From the NCBI GenBank assembly GCA_018663035.1, contig JABJEX010000088.1:1-52246 (forward strand): a stretch of DNA of 52,246 bases, given 5' to 3'. The position numbers and the translations under genes were made by a program. A model generated the notes under the pieces. That model searched no databases, had not been told where the DNA came from, and worked only from the letters and a program-made list of their open reading frames with translations. This stretch comes from Porticoccaceae bacterium (GTDB lineage: Bacteria > Pseudomonadota > Gammaproteobacteria > Pseudomonadales > Porticoccaceae). Below, piece by piece: positions 28,739-37,414 of this stretch (the stretch's first letter is position 1; the number at the start of each line of letters is the position of its first letter).

Positions 28739-28760
28739 GGTGAGGTGTCCGAGTGGCTGA
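28718..28760 (+). repeat. Second copy of the 43-bp repeat, running into tRNA-Ser
   Basis: This copy comprises the immediate 5' flank and first 22 nt of the intact tRNA-Ser. It is the partner of 28563-28605. Confidence 0.85.
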
Positions 28761-28829
28761 AGGAGCACGCCTGGAAAGTGTGTAAGCGTTAATAGCGTTT
28801 CGAGGGTTCGAATCCCTCTCTCACCGCCA
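28739..28829 (+). tRNA. tRNA-Ser, anticodon GGA
   Basis: 91 nt including an encoded CCA. The acceptor strand GGTGAGG pairs with TCTCACC (last pair G-T), followed by discriminator G and CCA. The anticodon stem-loop has GGA (arm CACGC-CTGGAAA-GTGTG), reading UCC/UCU. A long variable arm (AGCGTTAATAGCGTTT region) is as expected for a class II tRNA, and the T-arm contains GGTTCGAATCC. An intrinsic terminator follows 5 bp downstream. Confidence 0.95.
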
Positions 28830-28834
28830 TATTC

Positions 28835-28858
28835 AAGCCCCCCAACAGGGGGCTTTTT
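28835..28858 (+). terminator. Intrinsic terminator after tRNA-Ser
   Basis: AAGCCCCC (28835-28842), loop CAACA, GGGGGCTT (28848-28855), then further T. It is a perfect 8-bp GC-rich stem with a T-run, placed 5 bp after the tRNA 3' end. Confidence 0.85.
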
Positions 28859-29083
28859 CAGTTTTATGTAAACCCCCCGATCATTTTGTATCAACCCAGA
28901 GCAACTTAACACTCATTCTTATATGCTGGTTTCTTTCAGCCTAGGCTAGGGTTATATTAGCGGTTGGCTGATGAACTTATAGCCCAGTAAACATCGTTTT
29001 ATAGAGAATAGACTAGGCTGCTATTCGTTGTAATGCGCTGGCAGACTAACCGTCGCATAAAAAATAAAAACTAGGAATTTCAT

Positions 29084-30055
29084 ATGTTGCGTGCAAATAC
29101 TCTAATTATCGTTCTCTGTTCTTTTCTTGTTGTATTTCAAGCTCAGGCCGCCGAAAAATCTGATGCACAGGCGCAAAAAGGGCCGATTTTAATCACCGGG
29201 GCAACCACAGGTATAGGGCGCAATTTAGCTGAGGCACTGGCTAAAAAAGGCCATCTTGTCTATGCGGGAGCCAGAACCGATGGGGAAATGGCCGAGCTTA
29301 ATGCTATTAAAAATATGATTGCCGTGCGGCTTGATGTGACTAAACAGGATCAGGTTGACCAAGCCGTTGCCTTTGTTAAAGAACAGGGTCTAGGCCTTTA
29401 TGCCTTGGTCAACAATGCAGGCATTGGCGGTGGTGGGCCGGTTTTGGTAACCCCGTTAGAGCAACAGACCGAGGTGTATAAGGTTAATGTTGAGGGTGTG
29501 TACAGGGTGACAAAAGCCTTCGCGCCATTGGTTGTTGAGTCCAAGGGGCGTATCGCTACCACTGGTTCCGTTGCCGGTATTATTACCAATAGTGGCTACA
29601 GTGCTTACAGTGGCAGCAAGCACTGGGTTGAGGCTTTTACTGACGGATTGGTCGATGAGCTGTCATCCACAGGTGTTTGGGTCAGCGTGATCGAACCAGG
29701 CGCTTATCAGTCCTATATTCGTCGTAGTTCTGTCCTGCGCGATTTTGCTAGAGTCGAAGCCGCGGGTGGTGAGATCACAGATGCAATGCAGCAACAGTAT
29801 CAGCAGGCTGCAGCTTATGAGCTGTCATTAAAGGAACCTCACGAAGTGACTAGCGCTTATATGCATGCGTTATTCGACGCCAATCCTCTGCGTCGCTACA
29901 TGGTGACGCCCGATCAACAGACACAGGCGCGTACCATAGGCACCAAGGTTCAACAGCTGGTTGAGTTAAATCAATGGGGCCCGCACAGCTATAGTCGCGA
30001 TCAACTCGTGGATATGTTGGATAAGGCTTTAGCAACGCAAAGGGCATCAGAATAA
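29084..30055 (+). CDS. Short-chain dehydrogenase/reductase with signal peptide
   Basis: 323 aa. The N-terminus MLRANTLIIVLCSFLVVFQAQA is a convincing signal peptide with cleavage after AQA. A classical SDR domain follows: cofactor motif TGATTGIG (residues 38-45), NNAG (110-113), and catalytic Ser162, Tyr175 and Lys179. NAD(P)H-dependent SDRs are normally cytosolic, so an exported one is odd. Either the segment is an inner-membrane anchor with the domain in the cytosol, or the enzyme keeps its cofactor tightly bound. The overall layout resembles 17-beta-hydroxysteroid/retinol-type SDRs; the substrate is unknown. AGGAA 8 nt before the ATG supports the start. The cupin gene follows after 78 bp and may be cotranscribed. 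Confidence 0.85.
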   Translation: MLRANTLIIVLCSFLVVFQAQAAEKSDAQAQKGPILITGATTGIGRNLAEALAKKGHLVYAGARTDGEMAELNAIKNMIAVRLDVTKQDQVDQAVAFVKEQGLGLYALVNNAGIGGGGPVLVTPLEQQTEVYKVNVEGVYRVTKAFAPLVVESKGRIATTGSVAGIITNSGYSAYSGSKHWVEAFTDGLVDELSSTGVWVSVIEPGAYQSYIRRSSVLRDFARVEAAGGEITDAMQQQYQQAAAYELSLKEPHEVTSAYMHALFDANPLRRYMVTPDQQTQARTIGTKVQQLVELNQWGPHSYSRDQLVDMLDKALATQRASE

Positions 30056-30133
30056 TCAGCGACCGATAACTATGGTTATCAGGCTAGAGGCACAGTCGTT
30101 GGACTCAAATAAGACAATAATAGGAGCTTAAAA

Positions 30134-30457
30134 ATGATATCAAATAGCACCTTTACCGATGAAGCCGAAGCTTACGAGCAGATTAAAGCAGCAGGTTACT
30201 ATCCGTTTACGGCAGACTATCCAGCGGTCAACAATGACTTCCATTGGCACGATTTTGATTCGTTGACTTATATTACGGCCGGTGAGTTGACGGTGACTGA
30301 ACGCGACTCTGGCGAAACCAAGACCTTTGGCCCTGGCACCAAATTAGTGGGAGTCGCTGGAGTCGTGCACCGCGAGCGGAGTGCCGGCTATAGCGCAATT
30401 TTTGGTCTGGCGGTGGATCCTAAGACCTTATCAAAGCCAGTAGAGAAGCCAGTTTAG
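30134..30457 (+). CDS. Small cupin-domain protein
   Basis: 107 aa, a single cupin beta-barrel. The motif region HWHDFDSLTYITAGELTVTERDSG carries metal-ligand-type His residues and the conserved G of cupin motif 1. FGPGTKLVGVAGVVHRERS carries the motif 2 His. No partner domain is present, so it may be a small dioxygenase, isomerase or ligand-binding protein; the role is not identifiable. GGAG precedes the ATG. It lies 78 bp after the exported SDR on the same strand and converges on the TPR/oxygenase gene. Confidence 0.8.
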   Translation: MISNSTFTDEAEAYEQIKAAGYYPFTADYPAVNNDFHWHDFDSLTYITAGELTVTERDSGETKTFGPGTKLVGVAGVVHRERSAGYSAIFGLAVDPKTLSKPVEKPV

Positions 30458-30510
30458 CTAAAAAAAGGCGAGTACTTAATTTCCAGCGTGCAAGCCAGGC
30501 TAAAGGCCTA

Positions 30511-32316
30511 TTACACAAACTGATTGGGGCAGCCAACATCAAAGGCCACAACCAGACGACTCCCAACACCCTGATAGGGTCTCGTCGCATGCCAAAAATA
30601 ACTCGGAAATAGAACCAACTCGCCAGCTATGGGTTTCACCCTGTAATCTGGTGCCAGTAGATCTTTGGTGATAAATGGAGGCTGGCCAAACAGCAGATAG
30701 CCCGCATCAGATTGATCGCTGACAACCGTTGGCACCTCAATATAGCAGGCACTGCTATACCAACCTTTGGAATGAATGTGCGATTTATGGAAGCCGCCTT
30801 CAAATGTTCTTATCGACCAGCTTGTATTAAAGTAGGGCTCGTCCACATAGCCGCGGCGAACCGGATGGCTATCGCTGAGTCTGTCTGTGCCCAGACGTTT
30901 TAGAAAGGGCATAGACGCGTCCTGAAGCTTCTGTTTGAGCTGCTGAACAATGGGCTGTTGGCACTGCGCAAATAAATTGCCCGGCGTTTGCGTGCCACCG
31001 GTCACCGACTGCTGAGTTGGCGCACTGGTTGTGGTGTGCAGTGCATGCATCTGTTTGGCTAGATCCATTCTAAATTCAGAGAATTGCTGTGCCAATACAA
31101 ATTGTGACTGGAGATTGGTCTCAAGAAGCAGATTATTATAATCAACCAACTCATGATAACGAGGATCTCCAAGGCACCTTAGCGCGGTAGCCCAAAGTGC
31201 CATAAAGTACTGATCTTTTGGCTGGCTGTCACAAAGTGCTTTTGCACAGTCATAGCTGGTCCCATAGTCCCCTAGGGCAAAATGCGCGATGCAGTTTTGC
31301 ACCTGGTGCTGGGATTTATATTGCGAGCCCTTAATCAGAGAAACGCTTTCCTCAAAGTGCTGATTAGCCTCTAGCAGCTTTAGTTTGGCAGCCTCCCAAG
31401 AGAGATCCCGGCTAAAGTGCATCTCATAACTACCCAGTAGCTGCTCAGCGTCCTCGATTTTGGAGCTGGACATCAGACGCTCAAAATACTCACTGAATAG
31501 TCTGGGGGATGCCTGCTTGAGCCAGGCCTCGTGAATGTATTGATTGGGTTTGCTCATGCCGGTTTCTGTGGCCCAGTCTGTGGCTACACCAATAAGGCTT
31601 TGGTCACCTGGATGTTTTGCCAACCCCGCATCAATAAGTGCTTTGGTATCTGAGTGGTCGCCAGAGTAAATACTGTTCAGTAGTAGGGTTTCTGTGGCCA
31701 CAGTTAAGTCAGGTTGAATCGCCAATGTTTTTTCGAGTGCATCGCGGGCAGCCTGATTGTTACCCCTGTGGGTTTCCAGTCGGCCCAGTCGATAATGGCT
31801 TAGATAATTATTGGGTTCTAGGCTGCAAGCCCTAGTTAATAGATTGTGCGCCTGATCAAAATCTTCCAGAGCGGCAAGGCAGCGTGCTAACAGTACTAAA
31901 GATTTTACATAGTCCGGCCGCAGGGCAAGTGCGTCGCGGAGCACAGTCTCCGCCTGCCGTGGCTCAGCGCTTTGATACAGACATAGCGCCAGGTTGTATT
32001 TAAGTTCAGGCAGCTTCGGAGCCAATTGCACTGCCCGTTGATAGTCTGCTAGCGCGGCCGGCAAATCATTCTTGGCCTTATTAATATCGCCGGACAAAGA
32101 CAGCGTCATAGCCGTTGTTTTAACCAGAGCAACCAGCTGCTTTAGCGCCTGTTCGGCTCTGTCGGGACGATTGGTTTGCAGGTAGCTAATAATGCTGGCG
32201 TGAATTTGTTGTGGCTCTTTGAGTTTCTTCTGCACCTTTTCAAACAGATCAGCGGCCTGCTGTAAGTTCCCGCGCTTGTAAGCATCTAAGGCCTGGTTAA
32301 TCTTTTTTATTGACAT
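30511..32316 (-). CDS. TPR-repeat protein with C-terminal 2-oxoglutarate/Fe(II) oxygenase-like domain
   Basis: 601 aa. About the first 400 residues are helical TPR-type repeats (for example AADLFEKVQKKLKEPQQIHA and AALADYQRAVQLAPKLPELKYNLAL). The last 130 resemble the 2OG-Fe(II) oxygenase family PF13759. A first His cluster HIH (513-515) lies in FHKSHIHSKGWYSSACYIEVP, a second His (576) in FPSYFWHATRPY, and the 2OG-binding Arg (587) in GSRLVVAFDV. The combination suggests a protein hydroxylase whose TPRs hold the target, but neither target nor reaction is known. It is transcribed alone, tail to tail with the cupin gene. The start is the first ATG with a weak AAGATT upstream. Confidence 0.8.
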   Translation of the reverse strand: MSIKKINQALDAYKRGNLQQAADLFEKVQKKLKEPQQIHASIISYLQTNRPDRAEQALKQLVALVKTTAMTLSLSGDINKAKNDLPAALADYQRAVQLAPKLPELKYNLALCLYQSAEPRQAETVLRDALALRPDYVKSLVLLARCLAALEDFDQAHNLLTRACSLEPNNYLSHYRLGRLETHRGNNQAARDALEKTLAIQPDLTVATETLLLNSIYSGDHSDTKALIDAGLAKHPGDQSLIGVATDWATETGMSKPNQYIHEAWLKQASPRLFSEYFERLMSSSKIEDAEQLLGSYEMHFSRDLSWEAAKLKLLEANQHFEESVSLIKGSQYKSQHQVQNCIAHFALGDYGTSYDCAKALCDSQPKDQYFMALWATALRCLGDPRYHELVDYNNLLLETNLQSQFVLAQQFSEFRMDLAKQMHALHTTTSAPTQQSVTGGTQTPGNLFAQCQQPIVQQLKQKLQDASMPFLKRLGTDRLSDSHPVRRGYVDEPYFNTSWSIRTFEGGFHKSHIHSKGWYSSACYIEVPTVVSDQSDAGYLLFGQPPFITKDLLAPDYRVKPIAGELVLFPSYFWHATRPYQGVGSRLVVAFDVGCPNQFV

Positions 32317-32599
32317 AATCTTAGGGTTAAATTTGAAAATAGTAATGGTCTGACATCGACTATAGAGCTATTGCCCCAATCTGTCTAAGCATAAAAGAAT
32401 CCAACTATCACCACAGCCAGAGCAGAGATATTGTCTGGATACTGCGGCATGGGCTAAGTGGTGAGAGCTGACTAATGATCTGATGGTGCAATTAGAGACG
32501 TACGCAATCTAAAGCAAACAGTAATCCGCTGCCAAAACGCAGGCTTGGTCAGGGCGGGTCACAACCTCGTTATCTAATAAGCTAACCCCAGGAATTGTT

Positions 32600-34120
32600 A
32601 TGAGACCCTTAGTCTGGCTGATTCTTTTAGTACTCACTGCTTGCGGGGGCGGAACCTCTCCAGCATCGACTTCGCTTTCTCAGACCCCCAGTCCGGTTGA
32701 AGAGCAGGCCTCAGGATCAGAAAATAACAGCCTCAGTCAAACTATCGATGGGCAGTTAGTAGAGCGCAGCTATAGTATACGATACCCAGAAGATATGCAG
32801 GCAGACAGCTACCCTGTGGTGATGTTTTTTCATGGCGCCGGCGGAACTGGTGAGGACTGGTTGGCGACAGATTCCGAGGTGCTTAGCTTGATTGATGCCG
32901 GAGAATTTATTGGCATATTTCCTGATGGCTATGAGCAGCGATGGAACGTTAGCGATGAGACCTTGGCTGATGATGTCGAATTTGTCCGTTTGATTATCAA
33001 CAGTCTTGACGGCAATGGGCTGTTTAATTTGGATAGAGTCTATGGAGTAGGGGTGTCCAATGGCGCAGGGCTGGTCAATAAAATAGCCAAGCAGACAACC
33101 CTATTTGCAGGTATAGCGCCACTAATTAGTCAGCAGACGCAGGCCATAGGTGACATTGTGCCATCGCAGGCAGTCTCGGTGTTTCAGGTCAATGGTAGTG
33201 CTGACGAACTAGTGCCCGTTAATGGTGGCAGTGGCGTGGCTAACAGTCAGTTTATGTCTGCTCAGAACAGCGCTGAAAATTGGGCAAGTAGCTTTAACTG
33301 CGATTTGAGCCCCTTTAACAGATCACTAACATGGGGCGGCAGCGCGGTTCAGGAAACGACCTATACTGGCTGTCTAAACAACAAAAAAGTACGCTTTTTT
33401 ATTGTCGAGGGAGCGGGACACAGCACAGCCTTTGGTGAGGACGTCAGTCTGTATAGTCTTATCTGGGCATTTTTTACTGCTACAGATCGGGAGGTCGCAC
33501 TAGACTTTAAGCTGCTTGCTCTGGGTGATAGCTATACCATCGGCGAGCGTGTCTGCAGCAGCTGTCGCTTTCCAGAGCAATTAAAAGATAGTCTAAAGTT
33601 TGCCTACTCAGATCAGGATACATTTGAACTTCAGATTATCGCTCGCACCGGCTGGACCACTAGTAATCTCAAAAGCGCTATTCAGGCGGCGGAACTGACT
33701 CCAGATTTTGATCTAGTGACCCTGCTGATTGGGGTAAACAACCAGGTGCAAAGCAAACCCTTTAGTCTCTATGAAGTTGAGTTCGCAGAGTTAGTCGATT
33801 CGGCGATTGCACTGGTGGGTGGTGACGCTTCAAAACTTATAGTGGTATCTATTCCCGACTATGCTTACACACCCTTTGGACAGAATTTTAATCAGCAGCT
33901 AATTAGTGATGAGCTTGATTTATACAATGATTATGCAGAGCAATACTGTGCCGAGAACGAGCTCTCATATGTCTATATTACTGATATCACCCGGCAGGGC
34001 TTAGACAACCCGGAGTTGGTTGCCATTGACGGATTACATCCCTCAGAGCTCGCCTACACCAGGTTTGTCGAGCGGATTCTACCTCTGGCACTGGAGAAGC
34101 TTCAGTCGGTCAGTCAATAA
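32600..34120 (+). CDS. Lipoprotein with two hydrolase domains: PHB-depolymerase/LpqC-like esterase and SGNH hydrolase
   Basis: 506 aa. The signal peptide ends in lipobox LTAC (Cys15), followed by a Ser/Gly-rich linker. Domain 1 (residues about 48-295) is an alpha/beta-hydrolase like LpqC or PHB depolymerase: VVMFFHGAGGTGEDW, nucleophile Ser153 in GVSNGAG, likely Asp202, and His274 in GAGHSTA. Domain 2 (about 303-500) is an SGNH/GDSL hydrolase: LLALGDSYTIGE (Ser311), GVNNQ (Asn380) and DGLHPSE (Asp477, His480). Both catalytic sets look intact. It is likely an outer-membrane or periplasmic esterase acting on a polymer or acylated glycan, the first domain cutting the backbone ester and the second removing acyl groups (inference). 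AGGAA precedes the ATG. Confidence 0.85.
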   Translation: MRPLVWLILLVLTACGGGTSPASTSLSQTPSPVEEQASGSENNSLSQTIDGQLVERSYSIRYPEDMQADSYPVVMFFHGAGGTGEDWLATDSEVLSLIDAGEFIGIFPDGYEQRWNVSDETLADDVEFVRLIINSLDGNGLFNLDRVYGVGVSNGAGLVNKIAKQTTLFAGIAPLISQQTQAIGDIVPSQAVSVFQVNGSADELVPVNGGSGVANSQFMSAQNSAENWASSFNCDLSPFNRSLTWGGSAVQETTYTGCLNNKKVRFFIVEGAGHSTAFGEDVSLYSLIWAFFTATDREVALDFKLLALGDSYTIGERVCSSCRFPEQLKDSLKFAYSDQDTFELQIIARTGWTTSNLKSAIQAAELTPDFDLVTLLIGVNNQVQSKPFSLYEVEFAELVDSAIALVGGDASKLIVVSIPDYAYTPFGQNFNQQLISDELDLYNDYAEQYCAENELSYVYITDITRQGLDNPELVAIDGLHPSELAYTRFVERILPLALEKLQSVSQ

Positions 34121-34126
34121 TAAATC

Positions 34127-34408
34127 CTATCCCTTAGTCTGATGCTGAGCCAACAGAGGTTTCCAATAGAGAATGCCGAAGAGAATTATTAGCAGCAGAT
34201 CCTTCGCTGAAGCATGGTTGATGGCCTTGATTTTTTTGTAGTTAATAACCAGCTCGAGTATATGGACAGTAATCAGTAGCAGTCCGATATTGTTTATCCA
34301 CTCGCCCGTTGTGCCAGCTAAGGGCGCCACGAGATTGACAGCAAACGCCAGCCAAAAAAGCGACAACATAATCCAGACAGCAGTAGTAACAGCGCGTTGT
34401 ATAGTCAT
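34127..34408 (-). CDS. DUF1145 small membrane protein
   Basis: 93 aa with three membrane segments (VWIMLSLFWLAFAVNLVAP, INNIGLLLITVHILELVI, LLLIILFGILYWKPLL). The pattern HILELVINYKKIK is typical of DUF1145 (E. coli YhhL-like) proteins, whose function is unknown. It lies tail to tail with the two-hydrolase lipoprotein, 6 bp apart. Confidence 0.75.
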   Translation of the reverse strand: MTIQRAVTTAVWIMLSLFWLAFAVNLVAPLAGTTGEWINNIGLLLITVHILELVINYKKIKAINHASAKDLLLIILFGILYWKPLLAQHQTKG

Positions 34409-34567
34409 AATAAAATCTCATTCCGACAGTAGTTTTTGGTCCACAACCTTAGGCGATTGCAGGTAAACTTGCTACCCAGAGCCGAATATAAGTGCTGAGT
34501 GTTTAAGCCTGTATACTAACGTCTAGCTGATTATACGGCGACTCTTCGTTTTATAAGGTGGGGATAG

Positions 34568-35701
34568 ATGTACCAAATACTTTCTGTAGCCATCGCGATT
34601 ACGCTGGCAACTTCGTTGTTTATCTGTATAAGGTGGCGCAACCTATCCTGCACAGGCCCTACGCCGTTATCCCTAGCCGCGTTTACCGCCATCTTATTTA
34701 CATCGGGCCTAGATGTTGGGCTCATTATGTTTCCTCTAGTCGAGTTTCCTACCTATGCGACTGAGGCGGCCTACAGCTTTACCAACCCGCTGGCCATAGA
34801 GTTTGGGTTCTGGGGATTCTTGGTTTGGGCATTTTATTTTTTAACCACCTTTTATTTTTGTATTGTTGAGCCTCGGGTAAAGCTGTTCGAAATAAAGCTT
34901 ATACGCTGGATTAATAACCTTATTATCATTGCCACCTGCGCGTTTACCGCCTTTTTGTTTCTCAGCTATGCACCCAGCTATATCGAGGGTATAAGCCTGT
35001 CCCAACAGTATTTATTAGTTGGGTTTATTATTCTTATGGCAGTATTTTCCAGTACAGATATTCGCTACGTTAAATTACTAAGCCTAAGTTCCAGCGCACT
35101 TTTTATTGTACTCACAGTGGTTATGGCCGGTAGCTCCGGTGCTTCTGCTAGTGACTATCTGGGCTCTATGGCTAATCTCTCCGGTTACTTTGAGAATATT
35201 TATCGCTTTATTACACCCATCAGCGACTACCATGGTTGGTATCTTTTTTGGTGGTTTGCATGGAGCATAATGATTGGGCAGTTCGTCGCTAGGTTTGTCA
35301 GTGGGCTAAAAACCTGGCAGCTGCTACTAGCACTGCTGGTGATCCCATCTATTGCCATTGCCCTCTGGTTTACTACGCTGTACTACTATTTCGCCAATCA
35401 GATACCAGTCACTGATCTCTTGCGCTGGGCCATGGTTAGCCTCGGCGTTATCTTTGTGATTAACAGTCTCGATTCTCTGATCAGGCTGTATACAGATAAT
35501 CTCGGTCTAAATGTCGAAACTTTGGGGCGCAATCAATATATGCTGGGCAACTGGCTGCTGATTGTCAGCTTGGTACTGCTGTACCAGTTTACTCCGCTTA
35601 AAATTGAATGGGTTGGCCTGACCGTTATCGGCCTTTATCTGGCAATCTATACGCTGCTCTTTCAGCGTAGAAAGCAATTATCAGTCAGCCAATCCGGTTA
35701 A
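34568..35701 (+). CDS. Compact, divergent BCCT-family (betaine/choline/carnitine) transporter-like protein
   Basis: 377 aa, with about ten or eleven membrane helices. Blocks line up with BCCT transporters in the right order. GLDVGLIMFPLVEFP stands where BCCT members have the glycine-rich GMGIGLxFxxxEP stretch. FGFWGFLVWAFYF matches the FHWGxHxWAxY helix, YLFWWFAWSIMIGQFVARFVSG the diagnostic Trp-rich WWxxWxPFVGxFIARxSRG segment, and FVINSLDSLIRLY the FFITSADS segment. Typical BCCT proteins exceed 500 aa, so the N-terminal helices and tails are missing, and the sodium/substrate glycine motif is altered. AAGGTGGGG precedes the ATG. A BetA-like gene starts 27 bp downstream, supporting a choline-related role. 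Whether it transports or senses is open. Confidence 0.65.
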   Translation: MYQILSVAIAITLATSLFICIRWRNLSCTGPTPLSLAAFTAILFTSGLDVGLIMFPLVEFPTYATEAAYSFTNPLAIEFGFWGFLVWAFYFLTTFYFCIVEPRVKLFEIKLIRWINNLIIIATCAFTAFLFLSYAPSYIEGISLSQQYLLVGFIILMAVFSSTDIRYVKLLSLSSSALFIVLTVVMAGSSGASASDYLGSMANLSGYFENIYRFITPISDYHGWYLFWWFAWSIMIGQFVARFVSGLKTWQLLLALLVIPSIAIALWFTTLYYYFANQIPVTDLLRWAMVSLGVIFVINSLDSLIRLYTDNLGLNVETLGRNQYMLGNWLLIVSLVLLYQFTPLKIEWVGLTVIGLYLAIYTLLFQRRKQLSVSQSG

Positions 35702-35728
35702 GCCTGACATTCTAAGGTATGTTAAACC

Positions 35729-37414
35729 ATGAAAAACGCAAAAAGTTATGACTACATTGTGGTGGGGGCAGGGTCGGCAGGAACCATCGTGGCTGCCCGT
35801 CTGAGTGAAAACCCCGATTGCAAGGTGCTGCTAGTTGAGTATGGTGGCACAGATGCCAGTGTCTTTATCCGCATGCCCTCGGCCCTTGGTATACCTATGA
35901 ACAGTCGAAGGTACAACTGGGGCTTTGAGTCTATTCCAGAACCCTATTTAAATAACCGGCGTATGAATTGCCCCCGCGGAAAGGTTATGGGCGGCACATC
36001 TTCTATTAATGGCATGGTCTACGTGCGGGGTAATGCTAAGGATTTTGACGAGTGGGAATCACTGGGTGCAGAGGGATGGAACTATCAGAACTGCTTGCCC
36101 TATTTTAAGAAATTTGAAAACCACCAGCTGCGCAACAGCGAATATACGGGGTCCAAGGGGCCGGTCGCGATCAGTGGCGGCAACAATATGCGCAATCCAC
36201 TGTACCGCGCCTTTATTGATGCCGGGGTCGAGGCTGGCTACGGCGAAACTGAAGACTACAACGGATACCGTCAGGAGGGTTTTGGGCAAAAGTATATGAA
36301 TGTGGATGCTGGGGTGCGCGCCTCCACCAGTTATGCCTATTTAAAAAAAGTAAAAAAGCGGCCTAACTTGCAGATCCGCAAGCGCAGCCTTGTGCAGCGG
36401 GTGATATTTGAGGGCAAAACAGCCATAGGTATCCAGTGCACCAGAGCTGGGCGCAGCCATTATTATCGCGCCGAGCGAGAGGTTATCTTATGTGCTGGTG
36501 CCATAGGTTCACCTCATCTGCTTCAGGTCTCCGGTGTGGGCCCCAAAAAGACCTTGCAGGCAGCTGGTATAGAGCAGTTGTTAGAGCTGCCCGGCGTGGG
36601 CAAAAACCTTCAAGACCATCTCGAGTTCAACTTTCAATATACCTGCAAACAACCCATCAGCCTAAATGGCGATCTGGGCCTGATTAGCAAAGCTCTTATA
36701 GGTGCCTGCTGGCTATTTTTCAAAACCGGTCTTGGGCGCACCAATCACTTTGAATCCTGCGCTTTCATCCGTTCAAGGGCGGGGGTCAAATGGCCTGATA
36801 TCCAGTATCACTTTTTGCCCGGAGCCATCACCTATGACGGTTCTGTCGCATTTAAGGGGCACGGCTTTCAGGTACATGTTGGCCATAATAAGCCCACTAG
36901 TCGAGGCCATGTACGGGCACTCTCGGCGGATATTAACCAGCACCCAGAAATACTGTTTAACTATCTGGCCACTGAAGAGGATCGCCAGGGCTTTCGTGAT
37001 TGCGTGCGCCTAACCAGAGAAATAATGGCGCAGCCAGCGATGGATGCTTTTCGCGGTGAGGTGATTCAACCAGGCCCTGAGATTGAGACTGATGAGCAGA
37101 TCGATGCCTTTGTGCGCCGATCAGTAGACAGTGCTTATCATCCAGCTGGTACCTGCAAGATCGGCACAGATAAGATGGCCGTGGTCGATTCAGATCTGCG
37201 CGTGCATGGGCTCTACAATATTCGCGTTATAGACTCGTCCGTCTTTCCCACAGTGCCTAACGGTAATTTAAATGCGCCGACGATGATGGTCGCCGAGCGC
37301 GGTGCGGACCTAATTAAAGGCGAGGGGCTTCTGCCGGCGGCTGGTGTGGCAGTGTACGAGGACGCGCACTGGGAGATTAGACAGCGCGAGTTGCCAGCTG
37401 AGCAGCCGGGCTAA
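35729..37414 (+). CDS. betA: Choline dehydrogenase-like GMC oxidoreductase
   Basis: 561 aa, GMC family FAD enzyme and close to BetA (556 aa in E. coli). BetA oxidises choline to betaine aldehyde, feeding electrons to the respiratory chain at the membrane. The FAD motif [17 protein letters not shown] is at the N-terminus. BetA-like blocks are [69 protein letters not shown] and [10 protein letters not shown]. The catalytic His is in SAYHPAGT and the partner Asn in PNGNLNAP. It follows the BCCT-like gene by 27 bp, as a probable operon. No betaine aldehyde dehydrogenase (betB) is in the window. Other alcohols are possible substrates. Confidence 0.82.
   Translation: MKNAKSYDYIVVGAGSAGTIVAARLSENPDCKVLLVEYGGTDASVFIRMPSALGIPMNSRRYNWGFESIPEPYLNNRRMNCPRGKVMGGTSSINGMVYVRGNAKDFDEWESLGAEGWNYQNCLPYFKKFENHQLRNSEYTGSKGPVAISGGNNMRNPLYRAFIDAGVEAGYGETEDYNGYRQEGFGQKYMNVDAGVRASTSYAYLKKVKKRPNLQIRKRSLVQRVIFEGKTAIGIQCTRAGRSHYYRAEREVILCAGAIGSPHLLQVSGVGPKKTLQAAGIEQLLELPGVGKNLQDHLEFNFQYTCKQPISLNGDLGLISKALIGACWLFFKTGLGRTNHFESCAFIRSRAGVKWPDIQYHFLPGAITYDGSVAFKGHGFQVHVGHNKPTSRGHVRALSADINQHPEILFNYLATEEDRQGFRDCVRLTREIMAQPAMDAFRGEVIQPGPEIETDEQIDAFVRRSVDSAYHPAGTCKIGTDKMAVVDSDLRVHGLYNIRVIDSSVFPTVPNGNLNAPTMMVAERGADLIKGEGLLPAAGVAVYEDAHWEIRQRELPAEQPG

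Noticed and set aside
28709-28912. Minus-strand 67-codon open frame
   Set aside because: It is antisense to tRNA-Ser and its terminator; no ribosome-binding site or family similarity is seen.
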